Notes under the pieces: generated by a model
Database searches by the model: none
What the model saw: only the letters and a program-made list of their open reading frames with translations
What the model was told of the DNA's origin: nothing
Part shown: positions 1 to 7,867 of the stretch, piece by piece
How positions within the stretch are numbered: position 1 is the stretch's first letter
How the letters are laid out: every line of letters starts with the position of its first letter
Origin: Nocardioides turkmenicus
GTDB lineage: Bacteria; Actinomycetota; Actinomycetes; Propionibacteriales; Nocardioidaceae
NCBI RefSeq assembly: GCF_011045035.1
Contig: NZ_JAALAA010000004.1
Span: 235,373 to 299,372 of the forward strand
Direction: 5' to 3'
DNA: 64,000 bases
Program-made: the position numbers and the translations under genes

Positions 1-295
1 AGGAGACCAGCAGCGGCGACAGCTCACCATGGCGCAGGGCGGCGTTGAACAGGCCGCGCTGGATCGCGTAGCCGACCGTGGCGAGCACCGGGATGACGAC
101 GACGAGGGTGAGGAACGACGGCATTCCGGTCTGCTGGGCGAGCCAGAGCGCGAGGTAGGCCGCGGCGACGGCGAGGATGCCGTGGGCGAGGTTGACGATC
201 CGCATCACCCCGAAGATGAGGCTCAGGCCGCAGGCGAGGAGTGCGTACTGCCCGCCGAGCAGGAGTCCCTGCAGGACCGCGTTGATCCAGTCCAT
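1..295 (-). CDS. livH: LivH-type ABC transporter inner-membrane permease, N-terminal part (runs off the window)
   Basis: Reading the minus strand from ATG at 293-295 gives an open frame to the window edge, beginning MDWINAVLQGLLLGGQYALL and containing GLSLIFGVMRIVNLAHG, the hallmark of LivH-type branched-chain amino acid permeases. At least two hydrophobic membrane segments are visible. The ATG overlaps the TGA of the upstream ATPase gene as ATGA, so the two are translationally coupled. The family is normally about 290-300 residues, so roughly two thirds lies outside. It would form the translocation channel with a LivM-type partner, probably the next gene off the left edge. The substrate cannot be told from sequence; related systems move branched-chain amino acids, urea or amides. 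Confidence 0.9.
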   Translation of the reverse strand, partial: MDWINAVLQGLLLGGQYALLACGLSLIFGVMRIVNLAHGILAVAAAYLALWLAQQTGMPSFLTLVVVIPVLATVGYAIQRGLFNAALRHGELSPLLVS

Positions 296-1020
296 CAGCC
301 GACCTCCCTTCCGTCGGTGTCGTCGACCCCGAAGTACGCCGCCTGGATCTGCTCCCGGGTGACCTCGGCCGCTGCTCCTTCGAGGACCGTGCGGCCCTCG
401 AGAAGGCACTGCACCCGGTCAGCGACGGCGAGTGCCTGAGTGAGGTCCTGCTCGACCACGAGCACGGTCGTCCCCTTCTCGGCGATCGCGGGGAGCGCCT
501 GGTAGATGTCGGCGATCACGACCGGGGCGAGCCCGAGCGAGACCTCGTCGAGCAGGAGCAGCTTCGGGTTGGACATCAGCGCCCGGCCGATCGCGGTGGC
601 CTGCTGCTCGCCGCCGGACAGGTGCGCGCCGCGGCGTCCCCGCTTCTCGGCGAGGAGCGGGAAGGCGTCGTAGACGGTCCGCAGATTCCAGGGGCCCGGG
701 CAGCGGCCGTGCGCGCCGACCTTGAGGTTCTCCTCGACGGTGAGCGAGCCGAAGATCCGGCGGCCCTCCGGGGTCAGCGCGATGCCCTCGCGGACCCGCC
801 GGTGAGCGGGGGTGTGGGAGACGTTGTGGCCGTCGAAGCGGATCTGGCCGGCGCTCGGGCGGAGCAGACCGGCGATCGTCTTCAGGAGCGTGGACTTGCC
901 CGCACCGTTGGCGCCGATCACGGCCAGCGTCTCGCCCTCGGCGACCGTGAGGGTGATGCCGTGCAGGGCGCGGAAGTCGCCGTAGGCGACGTCGATCGCG
1001 TCGACTTCGAGCAGGGTCAT
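295..1020 (-). CDS. livF: LivF-type ABC transporter ATP-binding protein
   Basis: This 241-residue ATPase has Walker A GANGAGKST at residues 36-44, the signature LSGGEQQ at 134-140 and Walker B LLLLDE at 154-159, followed by the SLGLAP stretch typical of LivF. It hydrolyses ATP on the cytoplasmic face to drive the branched-chain amino-acid-type importer encoded around it. The length fits LivF (about 235-240). It lies third in the transcribed order substrate-binding protein, livG, livF, livH. A 112-bp gap with an inverted repeat separates it from livG, while its stop overlaps the livH start. The start is ATG at 1018-1020, preceded by a GAGGGA ribosome site. Confidence 0.93.
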   Translation of the reverse strand: MTLLEVDAIDVAYGDFRALHGITLTVAEGETLAVIGANGAGKSTLLKTIAGLLRPSAGQIRFDGHNVSHTPAHRRVREGIALTPEGRRIFGSLTVEENLKVGAHGRCPGPWNLRTVYDAFPLLAEKRGRRGAHLSGGEQQATAIGRALMSNPKLLLLDEVSLGLAPVVIADIYQALPAIAEKGTTVLVVEQDLTQALAVADRVQCLLEGRTVLEGAAAEVTREQIQAAYFGVDDTDGREVG

Positions 1021-1030
1021 CGGTTTCCCT

Positions 1031-1126
1031 CGAATGCTGACCGAGGTAACTCGGTGAATGGGTACTGGCTTCGTGGAACTCCGCGAGGGGAGTGGGCGTC
1101 CACCGAGTTACCTCGGTGAGCATTCG
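1031..1126. repeat. Large inverted repeat between livG and livF
   Basis: Arms at 1031-1056 and 1101-1126 (26 bp) are reverse complements with one mismatch, around a 44-bp centre. Each arm also holds its own small dyad, ACCGAG-GTAA-CTCGGT. As RNA it would form a strong hairpin within the operon, immediately upstream of the livF ribosome site. It could be a dispersed palindromic element, an mRNA-stability or attenuation structure, or paired operator sites. It is too large and internally symmetric to be a simple terminator. Confidence 0.85.
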
Positions 1127-1132
1127 CCGGGC

Positions 1133-1864
1133 TCACGCGCCCTCCAGATCAGGCGAGCCGAGGTAGACGGCGGCGACGGCGTCGCTCGCCATCACCTCGC
1201 GGGGGTCGCCCGTGGCGACGACGTCGCCCTGGGCCAGGCACATCAACCGGTCCACGACCTGCAGCAACGCGTGCACGATGTGCTCGATCCAGACGACACC
1301 GGTGCCGCTGTCGCGGATCGCCGAGATGGTCTCGATCAGGGCCGGGAGCTCGTGCTCGGTGAGACCGCCGGCGATCTCGTCGAGGAGCAGCAGCCGCGGT
1401 TGGGTGGCCAGCGCACGGGCGAGCTCGAGCCGCTTGCGGTCGAGCAGCCGCAGCGAGCCGGCGGGGGTGTTGGCGAGGTGGGTGAGCGACGCGGTCTCCA
1501 GCGCCTGCCAGGCCTGCTCGTTCGCCTCGCGGCGGCGCGTACCCGCGCCGAAGGTGGAGCCGACCAGCACGTTCTCGAAGACGGTGAGGCCCTCGAAGGG
1601 GCGGGGGACCTGGAACGTACGTCCGATCCCGAGAGCGGTACGCCGCGCCGCCGGCATCCGGGTGACGTCGGCGCCGTCGAACCGGATGGTGCCGGCGTCG
1701 ACCGGAAGGGTGCCGGTGACCAGGTTGAGCAGCGTGGACTTGCCGGCGCCGTTGGGCCCGACGATGCCGAGCGCCTCGCCCGCGGCGACGTGGAAGGAGA
1801 CCGAGCGGGCCGTGACGACCTGGCCAAAGGACTTGGCCAGGCCGTCAGCGTGCAACAACGTCAC
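1133..1864 (-). CDS. livG: LivG-type ABC transporter ATP-binding protein with atypical signature motif
   Basis: I choose GTG at 1862-1864 because it overlaps the stop of the upstream substrate-binding gene as GTGA and gives the expected N-terminus VTLLHADGLAKSFG; the longer frame upstream is antisense-like arginine-rich sequence. The 243-residue product has Walker A GPNGAGKST at 36-44 and Walker B LLLLDE at 158-163. Where the ABC signature (LSYGxxR or LSGGQ) should stand it reads LRLLDRKRLELARAL (about 138-152), without the usual glycine. The following ELARALATQPRLLLLDE is otherwise typical LivG. It should pair with LivF as the second nucleotide-binding subunit. Confidence 0.88.
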   Translation of the reverse strand: MTLLHADGLAKSFGQVVTARSVSFHVAAGEALGIVGPNGAGKSTLLNLVTGTLPVDAGTIRFDGADVTRMPAARRTALGIGRTFQVPRPFEGLTVFENVLVGSTFGAGTRRREANEQAWQALETASLTHLANTPAGSLRLLDRKRLELARALATQPRLLLLDEIAGGLTEHELPALIETISAIRDSGTGVVWIEHIVHALLQVVDRLMCLAQGDVVATGDPREVMASDAVAAVYLGSPDLEGA

Positions 1865-3153
1865 TTGAGCGCCTCGGGCTCGCCCCCGAGCGGTACGTCG
1901 GGAGCCAGCGAGTTCTGCACGACGACCAGCTCGAACGGGTGCTCCCCGCCCTCGACCTGGCGCCACTGACCGCCCGCGAGGGAGGTCTTGGCGACGTACG
2001 GCGGGACGTTCTCGTCCTTGCCCCAGGCGACGTCACCGACGACCGTGGAGACCTCGAGCCCGGCCAGCGCCTTGGTGATCGCGTCGGCGTCGGTCGAGCC
2101 CGCCTCGGTCACCGCCGCGGTCGCGACCTCGAACAGGGCGTGGGCGAAGCCCAGCGGCTGGGTCCACTGCTTGCCGGTCTTCTCCTCGTACGCGTCCGCC
2201 AGCTCCTGCGCGGACTCGCCGGTCAGCGAGGACTTGTAGGGCGCGGTCGGGGTCCACCAGACCTCGGTCGAGAGGTTGTGGGCGATCGGGCCCAGCGCCT
2301 CGACGCTGCTCGGGAAGAGGAGGGCCTTGCCGATGGTGGCGACCTTCGGGTTGTAGCCCTGCTGCTTCGCCTGCTGCCAGAAGGTGGTGAAGTCCGGCGG
2401 GATCGGGACGCCGACGAGCACGTCGTGACCCTTGTAGGCGCTGATCTGGGCGGAGAAGTCCTTGGTGCCGTTGGGGTAGTTGCCCGGGTTGTCGATCTTC
2501 ACGCCGGACGCCTCGGTGAGCGCGGGGAAGTTGGCGCCCCAGGCCTCGCCGTCGGGGTCCTTCGGGAACAGGCCGCCGGCCTTCTTGTTGTTCGCGACCT
2601 TGCCCCAGATGTCGGCGTAGACCGTCGAGACGTCCTCGAGGCCCCAGAAGAAGTGGTAGCTGTACTTCAGCTCGGCCGGCTTGTCGCCGCTGCGGATCGC
2701 GAACGGCTGCCACGGGGCGACCGTGGTGATGCACGGGATCGAGTTGGCCTCGCACTGCTCCGAGACCGGGTTGACGATGTCGGGCGTCGAGGAGGCGACG
2801 ATGATGTCGGCGCCGTCCTTGTTGATCAGGTCGCCGGCCACCGCCCCGGCCTTCGTGGTGTCGCTCTGCGCGTCGCGCACCACGATCTCGACGTCGAGCT
2901 CCTTGTCGCCCGCCTTGACCGGGTTGTCCTTGAAGTACGTCTCCAGCTCGTCGACGACGAAGCTGTTCGCCTCGCCGAACGGCGCCGAGGAGCCCGTCTC
3001 CGTCGAGACGAACCCGATGGTGAGCGTGTCCTCGCCGCCACCGCCTTCGTCGTCGATGCCGCCCGATCCGCAGGCCGTCAAGGTCAGCGCCATCGCTGCG
3101 ACACCAGCGGCGGCCAGGCTCAGGCCGCGTCCGGTGGTGAGTCCGTTGCGCAC
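1861..3153 (-). CDS. Branched-chain amino-acid-type ABC transporter substrate-binding lipoprotein
   Basis: The 430-residue product begins with a signal peptide ending in the lipobox LTAC (Cys28), so it should be a membrane-anchored lipoprotein. The mature part starts at a Gly/Glu-rich linker and then reads TLTIGFVSTETGSSAPFGEAN, the opening of the periplasmic-binding type I fold (LivK/Peripla_BP_6). It captures the solute for the importer encoded downstream (livG, livF, livH) and is first in that operon. The start is GTG at 3151-3153, with AAGGAG six bases upstream. The ligand is not predictable; many actinobacterial members bind amides, urea or aromatic-acid-derived compounds rather than leucine. 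The stop overlaps the livG GTG. Confidence 0.92.
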   Translation of the reverse strand: MRNGLTTGRGLSLAAAGVAAMALTLTACGSGGIDDEGGGGEDTLTIGFVSTETGSSAPFGEANSFVVDELETYFKDNPVKAGDKELDVEIVVRDAQSDTTKAGAVAGDLINKDGADIIVASSTPDIVNPVSEQCEANSIPCITTVAPWQPFAIRSGDKPAELKYSYHFFWGLEDVSTVYADIWGKVANNKKAGGLFPKDPDGEAWGANFPALTEASGVKIDNPGNYPNGTKDFSAQISAYKGHDVLVGVPIPPDFTTFWQQAKQQGYNPKVATIGKALLFPSSVEALGPIAHNLSTEVWWTPTAPYKSSLTGESAQELADAYEEKTGKQWTQPLGFAHALFEVATAAVTEAGSTDADAITKALAGLEVSTVVGDVAWGKDENVPPYVAKTSLAGGQWRQVEGGEHPFELVVVQNSLAPDVPLGGEPEALK

Positions 3154-3286
3154 GTACGTCTCCTTAGAGAGTGTGGGGTGAACGAGAGTGTCGTCCGCCA
3201 GCGCCCCTACGGGTGGGAAGCAGGGTCTTGATGGCGGAAAATCGCATGGAAGACCTATCGGACTTTGGTGGACTTGTCACTCTTTC

Positions 3287-3370
3287 GCGCCGAGAAGTGA
3301 GTTCTGGGCGCCGAGAAGTCAGTTGTGGCGTACGAAACTCGACTTTCGTACGCCACAACTGAGGATTCGG
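3287..3370. repeat. 21-bp tandem repeat leading into a perfect 19-bp inverted repeat
   Basis: Two head-to-tail 21-bp units (3287-3307 and 3308-3328, two mismatches, GCGCCGAGAAGT-SAGTTSTGG) run into an inverted repeat with perfect 19-bp arms (3319-3337 and 3344-3362) and a 6-base loop. Weaker pairing continues to 3311 and 3370. The hairpin is 37 bp past the stop of the minus-strand AraC gene, so it can act as that gene's terminator. The added tandem copy makes it look like a dispersed palindromic element rather than a plain terminator. Confidence 0.8.
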
Positions 3371-3398
3371 CCCGCCACAAGTGCGGACTCGGGCTGGG

Positions 3399-4358
3399 TC
3401 AGGCGCGGGCGGCGCGGCGTACGTCTCCGGCGGCGACGCCGAAACGCTTGCGGAAGGCCTGGGAGAAGTGCGAGGCGGAGGTGAAGCCGCACCTCTCGGC
3501 GACGTCGACGGTGCGGATGGTCGGGTCCGAGCCGGTGGCGAGCATGGCGTAGGCGAGCTCGAGGCGGCGGCCGAGGATGTGGCGGGGGACGCTGGTGCCG
3601 GCGTCGGCGAAGAGCCGGGAGAGGTGGCGCTCGGAGATGCCGGCGCCCGCGGCGATCGCCGTGGCGGAGAGGGTGGGGTCGGCGAGGTGGTCCTCGATGA
3701 ACGCCTTCGCAGCGGCCCGGTGGGCGGTGGCCAGGGAGACCTTGCCCTCGGTGGCGATCACCGAGATCAGGTCGAGCACGGCGCCCTCGTCGGCCGGAAC
3801 CGGGTCGTGGGGCCGGAGCGCACGACCGACCATCTGCACCAGGGCCCGGCCGTGCGGGTCGTGGTCGCGGCCCACGTCGAGTACGAGGGGCGACGGCATC
3901 GACGCCATCCCGGTGCGGGCCGCGAAGGCGTCGACCGGCACCTTGACCGCGAGCTCCTCGAGACCGTGCCCGAAGCCGCGCAGGAAAGGCGCGTCGACGT
4001 CGCACACGATCAGCTGGCCGGGGCGGATGACCTTGCGTCGGCCGGCGTACTCCAGGATCGCCTCGCCACGGAGGCTGGCGTAGACGGCGATCGATCGGGC
4101 CGGGATCTCCTTGACCAGGCTGGCCGGGCGCTCGACGACGTGGCGGGTGGCTCGGACCCGGGCGAGATGGACCTCGTCGAGCTGCAGGTTGACCTCCTGC
4201 GCGTCGAACCCGTGCCCCTCGATCGGCCGGCACGCGAGCGCGACCAGGGCACAGGCGTTGTGGCGCTCCCAGGCCTCGACCTGTGCATCGGCACTCAGCC
4301 GACTGGTCTCGAAGACCTCCGGGCGACGTACCCGCTCGACGAGAGGAGATTGCGGCAC
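3399..4358 (-). CDS. AraC family transcriptional regulator
   Basis: This 319-residue protein has an N-terminal AraC-binding-like sensor region (about 20-200) and a C-terminal AraC-type double helix-turn-helix (about 215-315), with SATAIAAGAGISERHLSRLF as the first recognition region and CGFTSASHFSQAFRKRFG as the second. It is divergent from dps, 138 bp apart, with a DtxR/IdeR-like box between them. This recalls, but does not prove, iron-controlled AraC regulators such as corynebacterial RipA. The first codon used is GTG at 4356-4358; no strong ribosome site is visible, so the start may lie a few codons further in. Its target genes and inducer are unknown. Confidence 0.88.
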   Translation of the reverse strand: MPQSPLVERVRRPEVFETSRLSADAQVEAWERHNACALVALACRPIEGHGFDAQEVNLQLDEVHLARVRATRHVVERPASLVKEIPARSIAVYASLRGEAILEYAGRRKVIRPGQLIVCDVDAPFLRGFGHGLEELAVKVPVDAFAARTGMASMPSPLVLDVGRDHDPHGRALVQMVGRALRPHDPVPADEGAVLDLISVIATEGKVSLATAHRAAAKAFIEDHLADPTLSATAIAAGAGISERHLSRLFADAGTSVPRHILGRRLELAYAMLATGSDPTIRTVDVAERCGFTSASHFSQAFRKRFGVAAGDVRRAARA

Positions 4359-4398
4359 GCAACGACTCTACGGCGTGCCGAGAGCCCGAGGCGATGAC

Positions 4399-4417
4399 TT
4401 AGGGAAGACTTACCTTT
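4399..4417. promoter_or_regulatory. DtxR/IdeR-type iron box
   Basis: TTAGGGAAGACTTACCTTT matches 13 of 19 positions of the DtxR/IdeR consensus and fully matches its core AGG-n2-AG-n-CT-n2-CCT. It lies between divergent araC (41 bp away) and dps (80 bp away). A DtxR-family repressor could thus tie one or both genes to iron or manganese. The assignment is by consensus recall only. Confidence 0.65.
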
Positions 4418-4496
4418 CTGGAATCGTTCAAGAAAAGATGGCACAGTGGGTGTCACCAGGAAAGACCGACACTTCGATCTGGGGGACCCACCGAAC

Positions 4497-5027
4497 ATGG
4501 CAACGAAGACCGACACGAGCAGCGCCACGCACACCTCGCACCCCGCGTTCATCCCGAGCCCGGCGTTCGCGACGCAGATGCAGCGCCTGCTCGTCGATCT
4601 GACCGAGCTCAGCCTGCAGGGCAAGCAGCTGCACTGGAACGTCGTGGGCAAGAACTTCCGCGACATGCACCTCGTCCTCGACGAGGTCGTCGACGCCGCC
4701 CGCGACTTCACCGACGAGGTCGCCGAGCGGATGCGTGCGCTCTACATCCTCCCCGACGGCCGCACCGGCACCGTCGCCGAGGACACCAGCCTCGCGCCGC
4801 TCCCGTCGACCGAGGTCGACACCGCGACCGCCGCCGACCTGGCCGCCGCCGCGCTCTACGCCACCTCGAAGACCGCTCGCGAGATCCACGACGACATCGA
4901 CGCCGAGGACCCGACGACCGCCGACCTGCTCCACGCGATCATCACCCGCCTCGAGCAGCTGGCCTGGTTCATCGACGCCGAGAACCGCGTCGCCAACCAG
5001 TCCGAGCCGGCTCAGCTGACCGTCTGA
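4497..5027 (+). CDS. dps: Dps family DNA-protection/ferritin-like protein
   Basis: The 176-residue product is a Dps/miniferritin. The ferroxidase motif is visible as LHWNVVGKNFRDMHLVLDEVVDAARD (described by its parts: His46, His58 and the acidic residues at 62-63 and 70), which binds iron at the dimer interface of the dodecamer. It oxidises Fe2+ with peroxide and stores ferric oxide, protecting DNA. I use ATG at 4497 because the Dps N-terminus follows it and a GGGGGA ribosome site lies about ten bases upstream; a GTG at 4446 would add 17 unlikely residues. Divergent from the AraC gene, with an iron box upstream that fits its role. Confidence 0.95.
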   Translation: MATKTDTSSATHTSHPAFIPSPAFATQMQRLLVDLTELSLQGKQLHWNVVGKNFRDMHLVLDEVVDAARDFTDEVAERMRALYILPDGRTGTVAEDTSLAPLPSTEVDTATAADLAAAALYATSKTAREIHDDIDAEDPTTADLLHAIITRLEQLAWFIDAENRVANQSEPAQLTV

Positions 5028-5083
5028 TCTTTCCCTGAGGACGGCGTCCCGCGATCGCGGGGCGCCGTCCTTCGTCGTCCCGG

Positions 5084-6343
5084 CTAACCCCGCAGCAGAC
5101 TGCGCAGGTTCTTGGCGGGATCGGCGAGATCGGAAGCCCGTACGTCGACCCCTCGGTCGATCATCCGCCGCGCCGCGCGCACGGCGTTGGGGTCGTCCAC
5201 CGCGACCGCGCCGATGACGCGCTCACCGCGGAGAGTGAAGACGGAGAAGGGCGGCTCGCCGACCACGCCGCGTACGACTGTCTGGTGGTCGCCGTCAGGC
5301 GAGCGCATCTCGCCGACGACCTCGACATGCAGGCCGTAGCGGTCGGTCCAGAACCAGTGGACGGTCTCCGCCGGAGGGTCGATGCCGAGGATCGTCCTCG
5401 CCGCCCGCTGGCCGTCGTGCACCGCCGCCTCCCAGTGCTCGGCGCGGCGGTGGCCGCGGCGCCGGGAGCAGTCGCCGACGGCGAGCACCTTCGGGTGGGT
5501 CGTGACCTGGTGGTCGTCGACGACGACGCCGTTGTCGACCTCCAGCCCAGCGGCCTTCGCCACGGCCGTGTCCGGCGCCATCCCGACGGCGAGGAGAACG
5601 GCGTCGAACGTACGCGGCTCCGTCTCGCCCGCGATGTGTGCGACGACGCCGGCACGCGTCGACTCGAGCTTCTCGACGGTGGCGGTCACCGCCTCCACAC
5701 CGTGGACCGCATGCAAGGAGTGCAGCCACGCAGCGACCTGGGTGCCGACCGCAGCCGCGATCGGCGGGTCGGCCGGATCGACCAGAACGACCTCGCTGCC
5801 CAGCTTCCGAGCGGTCGAGGCGACCTCGGCCCCGATCAGCCCCGCCCCGACCACCAGCAACCGAGCGCCTGGGAGCAGCACGTGCCGCAGGGCATCGGCG
5901 TCCTCGGCACTTCGCAGTGTGTGGATCCCCGTGGTCGAGCGCGGGATCCCGAGACCGGCCGGTGGACGGTCGAGCCGCTCCGTGACGACGCGTTCGACGT
6001 CCGGCCACAGCGAGTGTCCGCCCGTCGCCAGCACGATCCTGTCGGCGGAGAGCTCCAGGCCGTCAGACAGCGTGACCGTGCCAGCAGCCGGATCCAGCGC
6101 CACCACCAATCCAGGCACAAGGTCGATCCGCTGCTCGGAGTACCACTCCGGAGCCTGCAGCGCGATCGACTCGAGGTCCTTGGCGCCCAAGAGGTAGTCC
6201 TTGGACAGGGGCGGGCGGTCGTACGGGAACGGGTCGATGGTGAGGAGCGTCAGCTCGCCGGCGTACCCGTTCTTCCGCAGCTCCGCGACGGTCGAGACAC
6301 CTGCGATGCCGCCACCGACGACGACGACGGACGAGACCGTCAC
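5084..6343 (-). CDS. FAD-dependent ferredoxin reductase
   Basis: The 419-residue flavoprotein has an N-terminal FAD dinucleotide fold (VVVVGGGIAGVS, 6-17), the ATGG turn near 107 and an internal NAD(H) fold (VVGAGLIGAEVA, 164-175), followed by AVGDC and a C-terminal reductase domain. This layout is that of BphA4/rubredoxin-type oxygenase-coupled reductases. It should pass electrons from NAD(P)H to the Rieske ferredoxin encoded immediately upstream, with ATGA overlap. No terminal oxygenase is next to the pair, so the final acceptor is unknown; a P450 or a ring-hydroxylating dioxygenase elsewhere is plausible. Confidence 0.92.
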   Translation of the reverse strand: MTVSSVVVVGGGIAGVSTVAELRKNGYAGELTLLTIDPFPYDRPPLSKDYLLGAKDLESIALQAPEWYSEQRIDLVPGLVVALDPAAGTVTLSDGLELSADRIVLATGGHSLWPDVERVVTERLDRPPAGLGIPRSTTGIHTLRSAEDADALRHVLLPGARLLVVGAGLIGAEVASTARKLGSEVVLVDPADPPIAAAVGTQVAAWLHSLHAVHGVEAVTATVEKLESTRAGVVAHIAGETEPRTFDAVLLAVGMAPDTAVAKAAGLEVDNGVVVDDHQVTTHPKVLAVGDCSRRRGHRRAEHWEAAVHDGQRAARTILGIDPPAETVHWFWTDRYGLHVEVVGEMRSPDGDHQTVVRGVVGEPPFSVFTLRGERVIGAVAVDDPNAVRAARRMIDRGVDVRASDLADPAKNLRSLLRG

Positions 6344-6702
6344 GGCCTCTCGCCGGGGAAGAGGTAGATCTCCCCGTCACGCACCTCGACGCGGTGCGGC
6401 ACGGTGTCGACCGTGGCCGGGAGGCCGTCGACCTTGCCGGTCTTGAGGTTGAACCGCGAGGAGTGCAGCGGGCACTCGACGTCGCCGTCCTCGACCCAGC
6501 CCTCGGCCAGCGAGGCGGTCTCGTGGGTGCAGGTGTCGTTGAGGGCCCAGCAGGTGCCGTCGTCGTCGCGGAGGATCGCGATGTCGTCCTCGGTGCCGGT
6601 GATCTTCGAGGAGATCGCGATGCCCTCGCCCTCGGGGATGTCGTCGAGGGAGGCGACGCGGATGCCTGAGCTGTTTCCGCCGTTTCCACTGTTTCCGGTC
6701 AT
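6340..6702 (-). CDS. Rieske [2Fe-2S] ferredoxin
   Basis: The 120-residue protein carries the Rieske cluster motifs C58-T-H60 and C77-P-L-H80, spaced as in BphF/CarAc-type ferredoxins of dioxygenase systems. It should shuttle single electrons from the overlapping downstream FAD reductase to an oxygenase. I choose ATG at 6700-6702; a further in-frame start at 6741 adds a poorly conserved extension. The N-terminal 13 residues are Gly/Asn/Ser-rich and probably disordered. The two genes form a compact two-gene operon with no oxygenase gene beside it. Confidence 0.92.
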   Translation of the reverse strand: MTGNSGNGGNSSGIRVASLDDIPEGEGIAISSKITGTEDDIAILRDDDGTCWALNDTCTHETASLAEGWVEDGDVECPLHSSRFNLKTGKVDGLPATVDTVPHRVEVRDGEIYLFPGERP

Positions 6703-6781
6703 GCCCCCATCTTCCAACGTGGACCACGAAGAACCGGCCACCTCCCCCGGGGTGGCCGGTTCTCGCGTCCGGACCGAGGGG

Positions 6782-7645
6782 TCAGTCCGGGCAGGTGTTG
6801 CGGTAGTCGGACAGGTAGATCGAGGACGGTGCCGGGCAGAGGAACTGCGAGTAGCGCGTGTCCTCGTCGACGTACCTCTTCAGCCAGGTGACGAAGAGCC
6901 GCCCCTGCCAGTCGTCGTCGGTGTTGGCGATGAAGTGGTCGCCGTTGTTGATCTCGCCGTACGCCTTCTCCCGAGCCCCGGTGGCCGAGGTGTAGAAGGG
7001 GATCGAGTGCGAGGCGACCGGCGCGACCGAGTCGTTCTCCGCGCCGATGATCATGGTCGGGATCTGGATGCCGGGCCAGGTCTTGTCGGTGTGCCAGGGC
7101 TGGAGTGCGACCGCGGCCTTGATCGAGGAGTCCTGGTTGGCGGCCTCCAGGGTGCCACCGCCGCCCATCGAGTGGCCGGAGACGGCGATCCGCGACTCGT
7201 CGAGACGGGTGGCGACCGCGGAGGACGCGCTCGACTTCAGGTAGCGCACGGCGGCGAGGATCTGCGTCCCGCGGCTCTCCGGCTGGTCGTAGCGCGAGTT
7301 GGTGTCGATCGCGAAGACCACGAACCCGTGCGACGCGACGCGGCGGGCGACCGAGGCGTAGGAGGTGGACGACGCCGTGAAGCCCGGCGCGAGGACGACA
7401 CCGCCGAACGTCCCCGCCGTCGTCGTGGTGGGGTAGTAGATCGTCCCGCCGCCGAAGCCGGTCACCAGCGAGGAGACCGACGTCGAGGAGAGGGAGAACG
7501 TGCCGTTGTCCAGGACGCTGGCGGACGTCGGGTCCGGCCCGCGCTCGTAGGGGCTCTCCGCGTCGGCCGGCGCGACCAGGCCGAAGAGGGGGAGAGTGAC
7601 GGCCGCGGCGACCGCGGCGATTCGGAGAGAGAGTGATCTGAGCAC
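6782..7645 (-). CDS. Secreted cutinase/PET-hydrolase-like polyester hydrolase
   Basis: GTG at 7643-7645 is preferred over ATG at 7666 because AAGGAG lies eight bases before it. The 287-residue precursor has a Sec signal peptide cut near ADA|ES (29/30). The mature enzyme opens SPYERGPDPT and carries FGGGTIYYP, IASHGF-like ASHGF, G-H-S159-M-G-G-G-G, PW184H, Asp205 (NDSVAP) and His237 (GDHF), collinear with Thermobifida cutinases and IsPETase. Catalytic triad Ser159-Asp205-His237, oxyanion Phe89 and Met160, and the aromatic clamp Trp184 are all present. Only the C-terminal disulfide (FLCP...NTCP) is seen, so it belongs with type I polyester hydrolases. Likely substrates are cutin or other polyesters; PET activity is untested. 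Confidence 0.9.
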   Translation of the reverse strand: MLRSLSLRIAAVAAAVTLPLFGLVAPADAESPYERGPDPTSASVLDNGTFSLSSTSVSSLVTGFGGGTIYYPTTTTAGTFGGVVLAPGFTASSTSYASVARRVASHGFVVFAIDTNSRYDQPESRGTQILAAVRYLKSSASSAVATRLDESRIAVSGHSMGGGGTLEAANQDSSIKAAVALQPWHTDKTWPGIQIPTMIIGAENDSVAPVASHSIPFYTSATGAREKAYGEINNGDHFIANTDDDWQGRLFVTWLKRYVDEDTRYSQFLCPAPSSIYLSDYRNTCPD

Positions 7646-7772
7646 CGAGCATGCTCCTTCGTCCATCCGGCCCCGGGCTGTCCGGGGTTCCGGTTGCTAC
7701 TCGAAGGTAGGGGCGTCGGCGGGCGCCGGGCACCGGCACGGAGGCAGAACCTGTTTGTGCGCCTGTCACAAA

Positions 7773-7824
7773 ACAGAAACAAGCGGCGTACGCAGGTGGG
7801 GCTGCGTACGCCGCCGGTTTCTGT
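7773..7824 (-). terminator. Hairpin terminator after the LPMO-chitinase gene
   Basis: A perfect 12-bp stem CGGCGTACGCAG (7784-7795) pairs with 7802-7813 around a 6-base loop. It is extended beyond a 3-base internal bulge by ACAGAAAC (7773-7780) pairing with 7817-7824. It starts about 45 bp past the stop of the minus-strand chitinase gene and upstream of the polyester hydrolase gene. There is no clear T-run. Confidence 0.7.
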
Positions 7825-7867
7825 GCGGGGTGTGGCGTCAGCAGTGCTTATCGCTTCGGGCTCCGCT

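Noticed and set aside
1939..3231. A 430-codon plus-strand frame opposite the substrate-binding lipoprotein
   Set aside because: Arg/Gly/Val/Asp-rich antisense reading of a high-GC gene; the minus strand encodes a clear lipoprotein with lipobox and coupled neighbours.
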